A stretch of DNA of 64,000 nucleotides from Butyrivibrio sp. Its GTDB lineage: Bacteria > Bacillota > Clostridia > Lachnospirales > Lachnospiraceae. The notes below the pieces were generated by a model. The model saw nothing but the letters and a program-made list of their open reading frames with translations. It did not search any database and was not told the origin of the DNA. Location: positions 62,001-126,000 of the forward strand of contig JAEEXE010000002.1 of the NCBI GenBank assembly GCA_016291375.1, in the 5' to 3' direction. Positions 17,429 to 26,700 of the stretch are shown here, one piece after another; positions within the stretch are counted from its first letter, which is position 1, and the number at the start of each line of letters is the position of its first letter. The position numbers and the translations under genes are program-made.

Positions 17429-18172
17429 CTATGATAAAGGTTTCTTGGAAGGGACACCAGCCTTACGAGGATACTTTGAAGATGTCTTTTCTTTTTTATC
17501 AATGATACAGATAGTACGATTATATTCAGAATTAGGAAGAATAAACTCAGGACTATCAGAGAGTTTTCCACCTAATAAATGTATTGCTCCCTTTGCCCTT
17601 GATAATTCCTCACCGGCTTTTTCACTCTTATAGGCAATGAACTTACCACCAATCTTAACATAGGGAAGGCAATATTCTGAAAGAGTTGACAGATTAGCTA
17701 CTGCTCTTGAAACAGCAATATCGAAAGATTCCCTAAGGGAATTACTATTACTAGGTGAAGAATAATCTTCTGCTCTTCCATGAAGAGTAACTATGCTTCC
17801 TTTTTCATTAAGATCAAGATTCTCAATAACTTCATTTAAAAAGTTAAGTCTCTTATTTAGAGAATCCAAAAGCGTAACTTTAAGATCAGGGAAAACTATC
17901 TTAAGAGGAATACCTGGAAATCCGGCCCCGGTTCCAACATCAATAAGAGTATATTCATCTTTAGCAAAATCAAAATACTTGTAAGCAGAAAGGCTATCAA
18001 CAAAATGAAGCTTACATACGCTATCAAAATCTGTAATAGCAGTAAGATTCATAACTTCATTCCATTTAATAAGGAGCTCATAGTATTTATCAAATTGAGC
18101 AAGCTGTTTATCAGTAAGATCTATACCTAAGCTACTAAGATCTCGGATCATATCAGCATACTTATTTCTCAT
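17429..18172 (-). CDS. rsmG: 16S rRNA m7G527 methyltransferase RsmG (GidB)
   Basis: SAM-dependent methyltransferase modifying G527 (E. coli numbering) of 16S rRNA. The start is put at 18172 ([16 protein letters not shown]) because AGAGGA lies about 8 nt upstream; in-frame ATGs at 18178 and 18199 are possible but too close to, or without, a site. This gives 247 residues, near the usual 240. The SAM loop [18 protein letters not shown] is near residue 70, and the catalytic-region motif [15 protein letters not shown] near 150. The 5' end overlaps the mnmG 3' end by 11 nt. The C-terminus is Lys/Ser-rich. Confidence 0.96.
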   Translation of the reverse strand: MRNKYADMIRDLSSLGIDLTDKQLAQFDKYYELLIKWNEVMNLTAITDFDSVCKLHFVDSLSAYKYFDFAKDEYTLIDVGTGAGFPGIPLKIVFPDLKVTLLDSLNKRLNFLNEVIENLDLNEKGSIVTLHGRAEDYSSPSNSNSLRESFDIAVSRAVANLSTLSEYCLPYVKIGGKFIAYKSEKAGEELSRAKGAIHLLGGKLSDSPEFILPNSEYNRTICIIDKKEKTSSKYPRKAGVPSKKPLS

Positions 18173-20090
18173 CGGCATTTCCTCTATGAAGTGAATCAAG
18201 ATAGATTATGAGTACAGAAACATCGGCAGGATTAACACCACCTATACGAGAAGCCTGACCAATATTAGTGGGTCTGAATTTTTGCAATTTCTGTCTAGCT
18301 TCCAGTCGCAAGCTTCCAACATCATCGTAGTTAATATCAGCAGGAATTTTTTTCTTCTCAAGTTTTTTGAATTGCTCAACCTGTCTTTCCTGACGATTTA
18401 TATATCCTTCATATCTGATGGTAATCTCAACCTGTTCTATGACATCATCAGGAAGAGGCCTTCTATCCGGATCAATTTCTTTAATGCTCTCATAAGAAAG
18501 TTCAGGTCTACATATTAATTCTGCCAACGATGTCGCAGTCTTAAGAGTAGGTGTACCAACCTTCTCCATAAACTTCTGAATAGTTGCATTAGCTCCGACA
18601 ACAGTTTCTTTTAATCTGGAAACTTCTTTGTCTATAAGTGCAATCTTAGTCTGAAGCTTATTATATTGATCTTCAGAAATAAGACCAATCTCATATCCTT
18701 TTTGGCGCAATCTGATATCAGCATTATCTTGTCTTAACAGTAATCTGTACTCAGCTCTGGAGGTCATCATTCTGTATGGCTCAAGATTTTCTTTTGTAAC
18801 AAGGTCATCAACAAGGACTCCTATATATCCTTCTGACCTATCGATATATAGACTCTCTTTATCAAGTATCTGCATTGCTGCATTAATACCTGCATATAAT
18901 CCTTGCGCAGCAGCTTCTTCATAACCACTACTACCATTGAACTGGCCGGCACTAAACAAACCTCTTGTAGTCTTAATCTCAAGAGTAGGGTGTAGTTGTC
19001 CCGGACATAAACAATCATATTCTATAGCATAAGCATTTTTTACAATACGACAATTTTCCAAGCCGGGAACAGTTCGGTACATTGCAATCTGAACATCTTC
19101 AGGTAAAGAAGAAGACATTCCATCAATATACATTTCATTTGTAAAGGTTCCTTCAGGTTCAACAAAGACCTGATGTCTCTCATGATCAGGGAACTTAACT
19201 ACCTTATCTTCAATGGAAGGACAGTATCGAGGTCCAACACCTTCGATAATTCCGGCATAAATAGGAGATCTGTCAATATTAGCTTTGATAATCTCATGTG
19301 TTTTTTCGTTAGTATATGTCAACCAACATGAAACCTGTGGACGTTGAACATCCTTCGGATCAGTATCAAATGAAAAAGGAACAACGGGGGTATCACCAAA
19401 CTGCTCAGACATTTTGGAATAATCAATTGTACTTCCATCCATTCGAGCAGGTGTACCTGTCTTAAATCTTCTAAGTTCGATTCCGGCAGAAATAAGAGAA
19501 TCAGATAAAAGATTGGAAGGAAGAAGTCCGTTAGGTCCACTATAAGTAATAGCTTCACCGGTAAGACAACGACTCTTTAAATAAGTCCCGGTACAAAGAA
19601 TAACAGCTTTAGCTTCGTAAATAATTCCGGAGAAAATTTTAACTCCGACAATTTTGTTGTTATAGCCTTCTCTTTTAAGTTCATCAGATACTTCTTCAAA
19701 AAGAATCTCAGATACTTCAGCCTGTTTGATATGCAAATGGTCCTGGGATTCAAGAACTTTACGCATCTCCTTAGAGTATTCCATTTTATCCGCCTGGCAT
19801 CTTAATGAATGAACAGCCGGTCCCTTAGATGTATTAAGCATCTTGGATTGCAGAAAGGTCTTGTCAATATTCTTACCCATCTCTCCACCAAGAGCATCAA
19901 TTTCTCTAACAAGATGTCCCTTGGAAGAACCACCAATATGTGGATTACATGGCATAAATGCAATATTGTCAGCACTCATAGTAAAAACAATAGTCTCAAG
20001 GCCAAGCCTTGCACAAGCAAGAGCCGCCTCGCAACCGGCATGCCCTGCACCGATAATAACAACATCAAATTTCTCTTTTACAATAGTCAT
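18162..20090 (-). CDS. mnmG: tRNA uridine-34 modification enzyme MnmG (GidA)
   Basis: 642-residue FAD protein that, with MnmE, installs (carboxymethyl)aminomethyl at U34 of certain tRNAs. The FAD-binding [17 protein letters not shown] is at residues 13-29. The family signatures [26 protein letters not shown] block (near 275-296) and [24 protein letters not shown] block (near 370) are present, the latter near the conserved Cys-containing segment. The helical C-terminal tRNA/MnmE-binding domain ends the protein. Length is typical (about 630). The start is 3 nt after the mnmE stop, so translation is probably coupled; only a weak ribosome-binding site is seen. Confidence 0.97.
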   Translation of the reverse strand: MTIVKEKFDVVIIGAGHAGCEAALACARLGLETIVFTMSADNIAFMPCNPHIGGSSKGHLVREIDALGGEMGKNIDKTFLQSKMLNTSKGPAVHSLRCQADKMEYSKEMRKVLESQDHLHIKQAEVSEILFEEVSDELKREGYNNKIVGVKIFSGIIYEAKAVILCTGTYLKSRCLTGEAITYSGPNGLLPSNLLSDSLISAGIELRRFKTGTPARMDGSTIDYSKMSEQFGDTPVVPFSFDTDPKDVQRPQVSCWLTYTNEKTHEIIKANIDRSPIYAGIIEGVGPRYCPSIEDKVVKFPDHERHQVFVEPEGTFTNEMYIDGMSSSLPEDVQIAMYRTVPGLENCRIVKNAYAIEYDCLCPGQLHPTLEIKTTRGLFSAGQFNGSSGYEEAAAQGLYAGINAAMQILDKESLYIDRSEGYIGVLVDDLVTKENLEPYRMMTSRAEYRLLLRQDNADIRLRQKGYEIGLISEDQYNKLQTKIALIDKEVSRLKETVVGANATIQKFMEKVGTPTLKTATSLAELICRPELSYESIKEIDPDRRPLPDDVIEQVEITIRYEGYINRQERQVEQFKKLEKKKIPADINYDDVGSLRLEARQKLQKFRPTNIGQASRIGGVNPADVSVLIIYLDSLHRGNADEK

Positions 20091-20093
20091 AAA

Positions 20094-21515
20094 TTATTTA
20101 CCCATACAAAACTTGGAGAAGATTTCTTCCACAAGATCATCACCAATCTCTTCACCAAGTATTTCTCCAAGTGCTTCATAAGCACCGGTAAGATCAACTG
20201 TATAAAAATCCTCAGAAAGATTTTTCTCAATACTATCAAGAACAAGCTCCAAAGAATTGCCTGCCTTTGATAAAAGATCCTTATGTCTTAAGTTAGTAAT
20301 ATAAATTTCCTGCTTATGAACAATATCACCATTAAAAAACAGATCTGAAATAGCATCCTTAAGTTCTTCAAGGCCATTTCCCTTTAACATAGAAGTTCTG
20401 ATAATGGGTAAATGCTCATTAGAAGACCCTGAAAAATGCATACGAACGATATCTTCTGTTATTTTAATATTATCTGAAAGATCGTTTTTATTCAAAAGAA
20501 CTATCGTCTTTTTAGACTTACATAGCTCAATTATTTCTTTATCTTCGTTGTCAGTTTCACTTGTGGAATCAAGAATGTACAAAATAAGATCAGCTTCTTC
20601 AATCTTACTTTTGGCTTTATCCACACCAATCTTTTCTATAATATCTTCAGTATTTCTGATACCTGCAGTATCAATTACATGAAGAACAATATCACCGAGT
20701 CTGACTGTTTCTTCAATTACATCTCGTGTTGTTCCGGCAATATCAGTTACAATTGCTCTTTCATCTCCGGTAAGTGCATTTAAAAGTGAAGATTTTCCGG
20801 CATTAGGTTTACCAACAATTACAGTCTTAATACCATCTTTTCTTATCTTACCTTCATCCGAGGATTCAATCAAAGTGCAGATCTCATTCCTCATCGGAAT
20901 AATAATAGATCTAAGCTTTTGTGAATAACCGGTAAGATCATAGTTCTCGGGATCATCAAGAGCTGATTCAATAAAAGCCATCTCATAAAGAATCTTTTCT
21001 CTTAGCTCTTTTATCTTTGTACTAAGTTTTCCTTGAAGCTGACTCTTGGAGCTTTCCAGCGCAAAATTATTCTGTGCACTGATAATATCCATAACAGCCT
21101 CAGCTTTTGTAAGATCAATCCTTCCATTCAAAAAAGCTCTCTTTGTAAATTCACCTGGTTCAGCCATCCTACATCCTGTCTGTAAAAGAAGGTTAAGGAT
21201 GCGGTTCATAACAAGCATTCCACCGTGGGAGTTAATCTCGATAACATCTTCCATTGTGTAACTGTGAGGAGCCTTCATATATGAGATCATCACTTCATCA
21301 ATAATCTCATCTCCATCACAAATATAACCAAATCTAATAGAATTTGGTTTATGACTTAAAAGAGTATGCTCTTTTTGCGATGAAACATAAATAGTATTAC
21401 AGATAGATAGCGCCTTTGGACCACTAACTCTGATAATTCCAATTCCGGCATCAGACATTGCTGTGGCAATTGCACAAATCGTATCATTACTGAAGGTGCT
21501 AAGTACACGAGACAT
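20094..21515 (-). CDS. mnmE: tRNA modification GTPase MnmE (TrmE)
   Basis: Partner of MnmG in U34 modification. The start is placed at 21515 (MSRVLSTFSNDTICAIATA) because GGAGG lies 9 nt upstream; the in-frame codon at 21557 adds 14 residues without support. This gives 473 residues. It has an N-terminal folate-binding domain, a helical domain, and an inserted G domain with GKPNAGKSS (G1), TTRD (G2), DTAG (G3) and NKND (G4), ending in the conserved CMGK (Cys470). Jag lies upstream; the pair is separated by a hairpin. Confidence 0.96.
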   Translation of the reverse strand: MSRVLSTFSNDTICAIATAMSDAGIGIIRVSGPKALSICNTIYVSSQKEHTLLSHKPNSIRFGYICDGDEIIDEVMISYMKAPHSYTMEDVIEINSHGGMLVMNRILNLLLQTGCRMAEPGEFTKRAFLNGRIDLTKAEAVMDIISAQNNFALESSKSQLQGKLSTKIKELREKILYEMAFIESALDDPENYDLTGYSQKLRSIIIPMRNEICTLIESSDEGKIRKDGIKTVIVGKPNAGKSSLLNALTGDERAIVTDIAGTTRDVIEETVRLGDIVLHVIDTAGIRNTEDIIEKIGVDKAKSKIEEADLILYILDSTSETDNEDKEIIELCKSKKTIVLLNKNDLSDNIKITEDIVRMHFSGSSNEHLPIIRTSMLKGNGLEELKDAISDLFFNGDIVHKQEIYITNLRHKDLLSKAGNSLELVLDSIEKNLSEDFYTVDLTGAYEALGEILGEEIGDDLVEEIFSKFCMGK

Positions 21516-21560
21516 ATTATCATTCCTCCGAAAATCAAAGAGAAACCGTAAACTCAAATA

Positions 21561-21591
21561 ATCCCCCTCAAAGCATTTGCTCGAGGGGGAT
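21561..21591 (-). terminator. Hairpin between jag and mnmE
   Basis: A perfect 9-bp GC-rich stem (21561-21569 with 21583-21591) lies 8 nt after the jag stop. The minus-strand downstream tract TATTTGAGTTT is only weakly U-rich, so it may be a partial terminator that lowers expression of mnmE-mnmG-rsmG. Confidence 0.55.
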
Positions 21592-21598
21592 CATATAA

Positions 21599-22354
21599 TT
21601 ATTTCTTTAAAGTAACCACTACTCTTCTGAATGGTTCTTCACCCTCACTATGAGTAGTCACAAATCTGTCGCCCTGAAGAGCTGAATGAATTATTCTTCT
21701 CTCATAAGGATTCATAGGCTCCAAAGCAACTGACTGTCTTGACTTTCTAACCTTATAAGAAATGTTCTTTGCAAGATTTTCAAGAGTAGCTTTTCTTCTC
21801 TCTCTGTAGTTTTCGGTATCAACCTTAACATGAATATAATCAGCTGATTCCTTATTAACTACAAGTGAAACAAGATATTGAAGTGAATCAAGAGTTTGTC
21901 CTCTCTTACCAATGAGAACTCCCATCTCAGCACCGCTAAGTTCAATATCAAGAATATTATCCTCAGCATTAAACTTAGACTCAACAGCTACTTCCATGTT
22001 CATAGCATCAAAAACTTCTTTAAGAAAAGTATTAGACTTAGATGTCAAAACACCTGCATCGATATCAGCTGTTTTAACAGCCTTAACTGGTTCAGATGCC
22101 TTTTTGTTTTCTTTCTTTACTTCAGTCTTTGTTTCAGCCTTAACCTCTGCAGCCTTAACTTCAACCTTTTCTTCAGGTTTATCTTCTTTAATTCTGGCTT
22201 TGATAACAGCAGGCTTAGCATTGATTCCTAAAAATCCGGCTGAACCACTGGTAATAACTTCATAATCAAGTCTGTCACTGGTAACACATAAAGTTTCGCA
22301 TGCCTCTGTAATGGCATCATCAACGTTTTTTGCCGTAAACTCTCTATATTCCAT
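21599..22354 (-). CDS. jag: RNA-binding protein Jag (KhpB/EloR)
   Basis: Single-stranded nucleic-acid-binding protein that pairs with KhpA and influences cell elongation in Gram-positive bacteria. The start at 22354 (MEYREFTAKNVDDAITEAC) is supported by AGGGGAGG; the in-frame ATG at 22381 is unsupported. This gives 251 residues with an N-terminal Jag-N domain (1-50), a Lys/Glu/Ala/Val-rich linker (about 55-90), a KH domain with GXXG loop GKRG (LIGKRGQTLDSLQYLV near 155), and a C-terminal R3H domain (NPYERRIIHSAL and RRVVV). It directly follows yidC, the classic order. Confidence 0.95.
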   Translation of the reverse strand: MEYREFTAKNVDDAITEACETLCVTSDRLDYEVITSGSAGFLGINAKPAVIKARIKEDKPEEKVEVKAAEVKAETKTEVKKENKKASEPVKAVKTADIDAGVLTSKSNTFLKEVFDAMNMEVAVESKFNAEDNILDIELSGAEMGVLIGKRGQTLDSLQYLVSLVVNKESADYIHVKVDTENYRERRKATLENLAKNISYKVRKSRQSVALEPMNPYERRIIHSALQGDRFVTTHSEGEEPFRRVVVTLKK

Positions 22355-22377
22355 GTTTCCCTCCCCTATAGGAATGA

Positions 22378-23688
22378 TCATTTATTGTTTTTCTCGTTAA
22401 ACTCTTTAACCATATTGGCTTTTGCAAGCAGTGAATCCTGACGGATTTCTTTTCCGGAAAACTGACTTCTAACTTTCTCAAGCTCAGCTTCTCTCTCAGC
22501 CATTGAAACAGATGATTTAACAACATCAGAAGAAATGCTTCTGGTATTCATGTTGGCATATCTGTTCATAGAAGGTGTTGTCTTCATCTTCTCTTTTTTC
22601 TCATTGTACTTTTCAATGTTCTTGGCTATCTGAGCATCAATGTCTGATTTATCAATGTGTCTGTTAATAAAAACCTGCTGAATAGCTCTTACTACAGCAC
22701 TTGCAATCCAGTAAATACCCATACCTGCAGGAAGACTGAAACAAAATACTGCAGACATAATAGGCATCATAACATTCATAGTCTTCATGGATTGCTGCAT
22801 CTGAGCGGCCGTATCATTAGGATCAGCCTTACCATCTGCCTGAGTAGGCTGAGGCATAAGCTTAACAGAAACCCACTGAGTAAATGCAGAAAGAAGAGGA
22901 ATCATGATTGCGCCAATAAGAAGTATGAACTGCTTATTAGCAAATGCTGTCTTAACCATGAATCCGGGTGAATCACTAATATTGAGTCCCAAGAAAGAAT
23001 TGTATTTGCTAAGTAATGCATGAGTATTCTGTATTGAAGTGGATAAACCGGAGAACTTCTCTGAAAAACTGTTCCAATCAGCAGAAGAAGCTCTGTTTAA
23101 TACATCAATAATAGTGTTCTCAACATACTGTGTATTACCGCTTGTAAACAATTCGTTGCTAAACTGTCCCTGGAAAGATTTAGCACTTGAAATAGAATTC
23201 TGAACGAAATCTATTGCTCCATCAGTTGTACGAATCTGCTCTACCAAAGGATAAAAAGCATCTTTTACAATCTTAACATAACCGGGTATAGCATAAATAA
23301 CACGATAAAGCGAAATAAGAATAGGCATCTGAATCAACAACTGCAGGCAGCTACCTGTCTGGGATACACCATACTTGGCATAGACCTCTTTGGTCTCCTG
23401 CTGCATTGCAAGCATTGAGTCGTTATCTTTCTTGCCCTTATATTTTTCCTGAATAGCCTTAAGTTCAGGACTCATCTTGGATTGAAGTTTAGAAAACTTC
23501 TGCTGCTTATATGTCAAAGGAAGCAGACAAAGATTTACTACAATAGTAAAAATGATAATTGCAAGGCCTACATTAGGAATGCCAATTGCATTTAATGCAT
23601 TGAAAATCGCATTCATTATCTGGCCAAGTACCCATACGATGGGCTTAAGTATTTTTCCCTTATCCTGGGAAAAGATTAGCGCTAACAA
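22378..23688 (-). CDS. yidC: Membrane protein insertase YidC/OxaA1
   Basis: 436-residue insertase that helps place membrane proteins with or without SecYEG. The start is TTG (23686-23688) behind an exceptional GGAGGAGG site. Membrane segments are visible near 10-28, 38-60, 120-145, 255-280 and 300-330. The YidC core begins LAIIIFTIVVNLCLLPLTYKQQ. An extended extracellular loop (about residues 150-245, Ser/Asn/Thr-rich) makes it longer than Bacillus SpoIIIJ (about 260) and is characteristic of Lachnospiraceae homologues. The C-terminal tail is Lys/Glu-rich. I see no lipobox. It follows yidD with a 20-nt gap. Confidence 0.94.
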   Translation of the reverse strand: MLALIFSQDKGKILKPIVWVLGQIMNAIFNALNAIGIPNVGLAIIIFTIVVNLCLLPLTYKQQKFSKLQSKMSPELKAIQEKYKGKKDNDSMLAMQQETKEVYAKYGVSQTGSCLQLLIQMPILISLYRVIYAIPGYVKIVKDAFYPLVEQIRTTDGAIDFVQNSISSAKSFQGQFSNELFTSGNTQYVENTIIDVLNRASSADWNSFSEKFSGLSTSIQNTHALLSKYNSFLGLNISDSPGFMVKTAFANKQFILLIGAIMIPLLSAFTQWVSVKLMPQPTQADGKADPNDTAAQMQQSMKTMNVMMPIMSAVFCFSLPAGMGIYWIASAVVRAIQQVFINRHIDKSDIDAQIAKNIEKYNEKKEKMKTTPSMNRYANMNTRSISSDVVKSSVSMAEREAELEKVRSQFSGKEIRQDSLLAKANMVKEFNEKNNK

Positions 23689-23708
23689 AGTTGGACCTCC
23701 TCCTAGAT

Positions 23709-23918
23709 TTACGGAACCGGATCATATCCACCGCTAGAAAAAGGATTACATCTAAGAATCCTCCAAGCAGCCAGTAGTCCCCCTTTCAGGGCTCCGTACT
23801 TTTCTATTGCTTCTAGTCCGTACTCCGAACAAGTAGGAATATACGGACATTTTGTTCTTTTTAATGGAGACAGATATTTCCTATACAATTTAATAAGATA
23901 GATCAATATCTTTTTCAT
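23709..23918 (-). CDS. yidD: Membrane protein insertion efficiency factor YidD
   Basis: 69-residue small protein of the YidD family, with the typical [19 protein letters not shown] block carrying conserved cysteines and a C-terminal [14 protein letters not shown]. It is thought to assist YidC-mediated insertion. The ATG directly abuts the rnpA stop (no gap), so the two are translated together. Confidence 0.95.
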   Translation of the reverse strand: MKKILIYLIKLYRKYLSPLKRTKCPYIPTCSEYGLEAIEKYGALKGGLLAAWRILRCNPFSSGGYDPVP

Positions 23919-24266
23919 TTAAATACCGCCATTTTTTATTATGCGGGCCTTCCCTGCCAAGCTTAAAAGAGAATCCTTAATATCAAAGTAAGTTGACTCT
24001 TTTGCACAGGCTCTGGCAACGACTACTATGTCCAAACCACTATTGAACATATCTTCGTGTAGCCGGTAAGCTTCTCGAACAAGTCTTGCAAATCTGTGCC
24101 TTACAACACTGTTCCCTATTTTCTTACTACATGAAATCCCAAGTTTATTGGATGAACTGTTATTTTTCCACACATAAAGAACTATAAACTTATTGGCATA
24201 GCTCTTACCGTTTCCATAAACATTGCGGAAATCACTTGTCTTTTTCATTGATTCTGAAAAAAGCAT
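23919..24266 (-). CDS. rnpA: Ribonuclease P protein component
   Basis: Basic protein subunit that binds RNase P RNA for tRNA 5' maturation. The start at 24266 (MLFSESMKKTSDFRNVYGNG) is preferred because AAAGGAT lies 7 nt upstream; the in-frame ATG at 24311 is unsupported. This gives 115 residues, the usual length. The RNR-like signature VRHRFARLVREAYRLHE near residue 55 is present. It sits between rpmH and yidD, the conserved order. Confidence 0.95.
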   Translation of the reverse strand: MLFSESMKKTSDFRNVYGNGKSYANKFIVLYVWKNNSSSNKLGISCSKKIGNSVVRHRFARLVREAYRLHEDMFNSGLDIVVVARACAKESTYFDIKDSLLSLAGKARIIKNGGI

Positions 24267-24326
24267 CTGTTTATCCTTTATAATTCGGAAGAAGAAAAAA
24301 GGCCACATCATTTGTGACCTTTAGTA

Positions 24327-24461
24327 TCAAGCAGATAATCTCTTTCTTCCCTTTGCTCTTCTGGCTGCGAGAACTTTTCTGCCGCCCTTTGTAGCCATTC
24401 TTGCTCTGAAGCCGTGAACTCTGGCTCTCTGAAGCTTATGAGGCTGGAATGTCATCTTCAT
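24327..24461 (-). CDS. rpmH: 50S ribosomal protein L34
   Basis: 44-residue ribosomal protein, very basic, beginning [18 protein letters not shown] and ending KGRKRLSA, the standard L34 pattern. GAAGGAGG lies 9 nt before the ATG. It is first of the rpmH-rnpA-yidD-yidC-jag set and is driven by a consensus promoter at 24573-24601 within the origin region. Confidence 0.97.
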   Translation of the reverse strand: MKMTFQPHKLQRARVHGFRARMATKGGRKVLAARRAKGRKRLSA

Positions 24462-24572
24462 ATCGGAAACACCTCCTTCTTATTCAAACTAAATAAAAAC
24501 TAAGTATATATAATTACTCAGATAATCTCTAAATAATTACAGATTACATCCTGTGTGGAAAAAATCTTTATA

Positions 24573-24601
24573 ATTATAATAAATAAAAACATAGCAGTCA
24601 A
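24573..24601 (-). promoter_or_regulatory. Promoter of rpmH operon
   Basis: On the minus strand TTGACT (24596-24601), a 17-nt spacer and TATAAT (24573-24578), about 110 nt before the rpmH ATG. The match to the vegetative consensus is excellent. Confidence 0.85.
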
Positions 24602-25006
24602 CCCATAAAACCGCAGAAAATTAGGGGCAATCTTTTTGAAAAAAAACTGAAAAAAATATTTGACAATATATTGTGTTAATAAAAGTTATCCACATCAAAA
24701 TGTTGATTTTGTGGAAAACTTGTTGATTAATTTTTTTAACCCCTTTTTATCCACATTTTTTCTTAATTTTGTGGAAAACCTAGGGCATAATTTGGACACA
24801 TTTATAAACAAACCGCTTATTTACGCCATTTATAACGGTAGATAGTTTAAAGTGGAAAAACTACTATTTTTCCACAAGAAAAAAATAGGCCTTTTCAAAA
24901 ATTTTTTTTATCAAAAGTTATCCACAAACCTTCATTGTTTGATATTTGACACCATTTAATATAAAATAGTAAAAGTCTATAATCTTGCTATATTGGGGAG
25001 TTTTTC
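24602..25006. other. oriC: oriC: DnaA-box region upstream of dnaA
   Basis: A very AT-rich 0.4-kb stretch without a credible gene between rpmH and dnaA. Perfect DnaA boxes TTATCCACA occur at 24686-24694, 24747-24755 and 24918-24926. TTTTCCACA variants lie on the minus strand at 24710-24718 and 24770-24778 and on the plus strand at 24868-24876. Pairs of a perfect box and an inverted variant recur (24686/24710 and 24747/24770), spaced about 60 nt. A matching perfect inverted box lies after dnaA (26421-26429), so the origin is probably bipartite around dnaA as in Bacillus. Confidence 0.9.
24978..24983 (+). promoter_or_regulatory. Candidate -10 element of dnaA
   Basis: TATAAT 24 nt before the dnaA start, with a weak TTTAAT at -35 spacing. 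A TTGACA at 24946-24951 lies too far upstream for this -10 but could serve the weaker TAAAAG. Perfect DnaA box 24918-24926 just upstream would allow autoregulation. Confidence 0.45.
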
Positions 25007-26407
25007 ATGCAATCTACAACTGAAATCACAGAAAAATTAAAAGCTAATTGGGAAACAATTAAGCACACTATCAAGATTGAATCAGGTATTACTGAAATAT
25101 CATATAAGACCTGGATTGATCCTCTTACTGTATACAGTATGGAGGACAACAACGTTAAGATACTGATTCCTTCTGACAATTCAATGGCTCTTCAATATAT
25201 TATTGGCCATTACATGGACTTTATTAAAGTCGCAATCTCGGAATTTCTTGAAGACATGGTCGAGGTTTCATTCATTCTCAAAAAAGATGTTATTAATAAT
25301 GAAGAAACTCATGAAAATGAAATTATAAATGATCAGGAAAGCCAGTATTCAAGCAATATTAACTACGAACATTCCAATCTTAATCCTAAATACAGATTTG
25401 ATACCTTTGTAGTAGGTAGTAACAACAAGTTTGCTCACTCTGCATCTCTTGCTGTTGCTGAGTCTCCCGGAACTTCATATAATCCTCTTTTCCTTTATGG
25501 AGGTCCCGGACTTGGTAAGACTCACCTTATGCATTCAATCGGTCACTTCATAATGGAGCATGATCACAAAGCAAAGATTCTCTATATAACTTCAGAACAG
25601 TTTACCAATGAAGTTATTGAATCAATCAGAAGTGGTAAGACGGAAAGTATGTCCAAGCTTCGTGAGAAATACAGAACCGTTGATGTTCTCATGGTCGATG
25701 ACGTTCAGTTTATTATAGGAAAAGAATCAACTCAGGAAGAGTTTTTCCACACGTTCAACGAGCTTCATCAGGCCGGTAAACAGATTATTCTTTCTTCCGA
25801 TAAACCACCTAAGGAGATGGAAACTCTTGAGGAAAGATTCAGATCAAGATTCGAGATGGGACTCATCGCAGATATTCAGTCTCCTGATTATGAGACCAGA
25901 ATGGCAATTCTTCGTAAAAATGCGGAGAACTACGGTAAGAGTATTGATGATGAAGTAATAGATTACATTGCTACCAATATTAAGTCCAACATCAGAGAAC
26001 TTGAAGGTGCATATAATAAGATAATTGCTTATTCGAGACTCTACAACGTTGATGTTACTTTGGAAAATGCAATGGAAGCGTTGAAGGATATTATTTATCC
26101 TGACAAGACCAAGGTTATTACACCGCAGCTCATCATTGATACAGTATGTGAACAGTACGGAACAAAGAAAGACGACATTATATCCAAGAAGAGAAATTCA
26201 GAAATTGTTCTTCCAAGACAGATAATAATGTATCTTTGCAGAGAACATACCGACGCTTCACTCGAAGAGATAGGTAAGATTCTTGGTAAAAAAGATCACA
26301 CTACCGTAATGAGTGGAATAAATAAGATTAGACAGAAACTATCGCTTGATGATGAACTCAATAAAAACATAGATATTATAATGAAGAAACTCAATCCTTC
26401 ATTATGA
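25007..26407 (+). CDS. dnaA: Chromosomal replication initiator DnaA
   Basis: 466-residue initiator that binds DnaA boxes and melts the origin. Domain I is residues 1-90. A linker (about 90-125) rich in Glu/Asn/Ser follows. AAA+ domain III carries Walker A GGPGLGKTHL and Walker B VLMVDDVQFI, plus the arginine finger region ERFRSRFEMG. Domain IV ends with the DnaA signature REHTDASLEEIGKILGKKDHTTV. Length matches B. subtilis DnaA (446) with a slightly longer linker. It is flanked on both sides by DnaA boxes. Confidence 0.98.
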   Translation: MQSTTEITEKLKANWETIKHTIKIESGITEISYKTWIDPLTVYSMEDNNVKILIPSDNSMALQYIIGHYMDFIKVAISEFLEDMVEVSFILKKDVINNEETHENEIINDQESQYSSNINYEHSNLNPKYRFDTFVVGSNNKFAHSASLAVAESPGTSYNPLFLYGGPGLGKTHLMHSIGHFIMEHDHKAKILYITSEQFTNEVIESIRSGKTESMSKLREKYRTVDVLMVDDVQFIIGKESTQEEFFHTFNELHQAGKQIILSSDKPPKEMETLEERFRSRFEMGLIADIQSPDYETRMAILRKNAENYGKSIDDEVIDYIATNIKSNIRELEGAYNKIIAYSRLYNVDVTLENAMEALKDIIYPDKTKVITPQLIIDTVCEQYGTKKDDIISKKRNSEIVLPRQIIMYLCREHTDASLEEIGKILGKKDHTTVMSGINKIRQKLSLDDELNKNIDIIMKKLNPSL

Positions 26408-26700
26408 TGTACACAATCAATGTGGATAACTATGTAAATATGTGTGTATTTGATATGGAATTAATTGTTATTTGAGGGTGGATAATTTTTTATTGGCTTA
26501 TATGCTAAAATTTGGCTTGTTTATAACTTTATATTTTTCAACATCAAATTTTTTAGTATCCACTTCCAAAAATTTGTAAAAAAGCCGCACAGATTGTATA
26601 ATAGAATAGGTTTTACACTTATCAACAGCTATTATTAATTCTTTTATTATTATTTTATATTATTTTTATATTTGCATGCGCGAAGGGAGTAATGACTTAA
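26408..26700. other. dnaA-dnaN spacer, second origin subregion with AT-rich tract
   Basis: About 290 bp with no gene. A perfect inverted DnaA box (TGTGGATAA) is at 26421-26429, with weaker relatives near 26478 (GTGGATAAT) and 26619 (TTATCAACA). The stretch 26500-26680 is extremely AT-rich, as expected for a DNA unwinding element. The dnaN ribosome-binding site (GAAGGGAG) ends the spacer. Confidence 0.65.

Noticed and set aside
24660-24845. 61-codon open frame inside oriC
   Set aside because: Consists of DnaA-box and AT-rich sequence; no ribosome-binding site.
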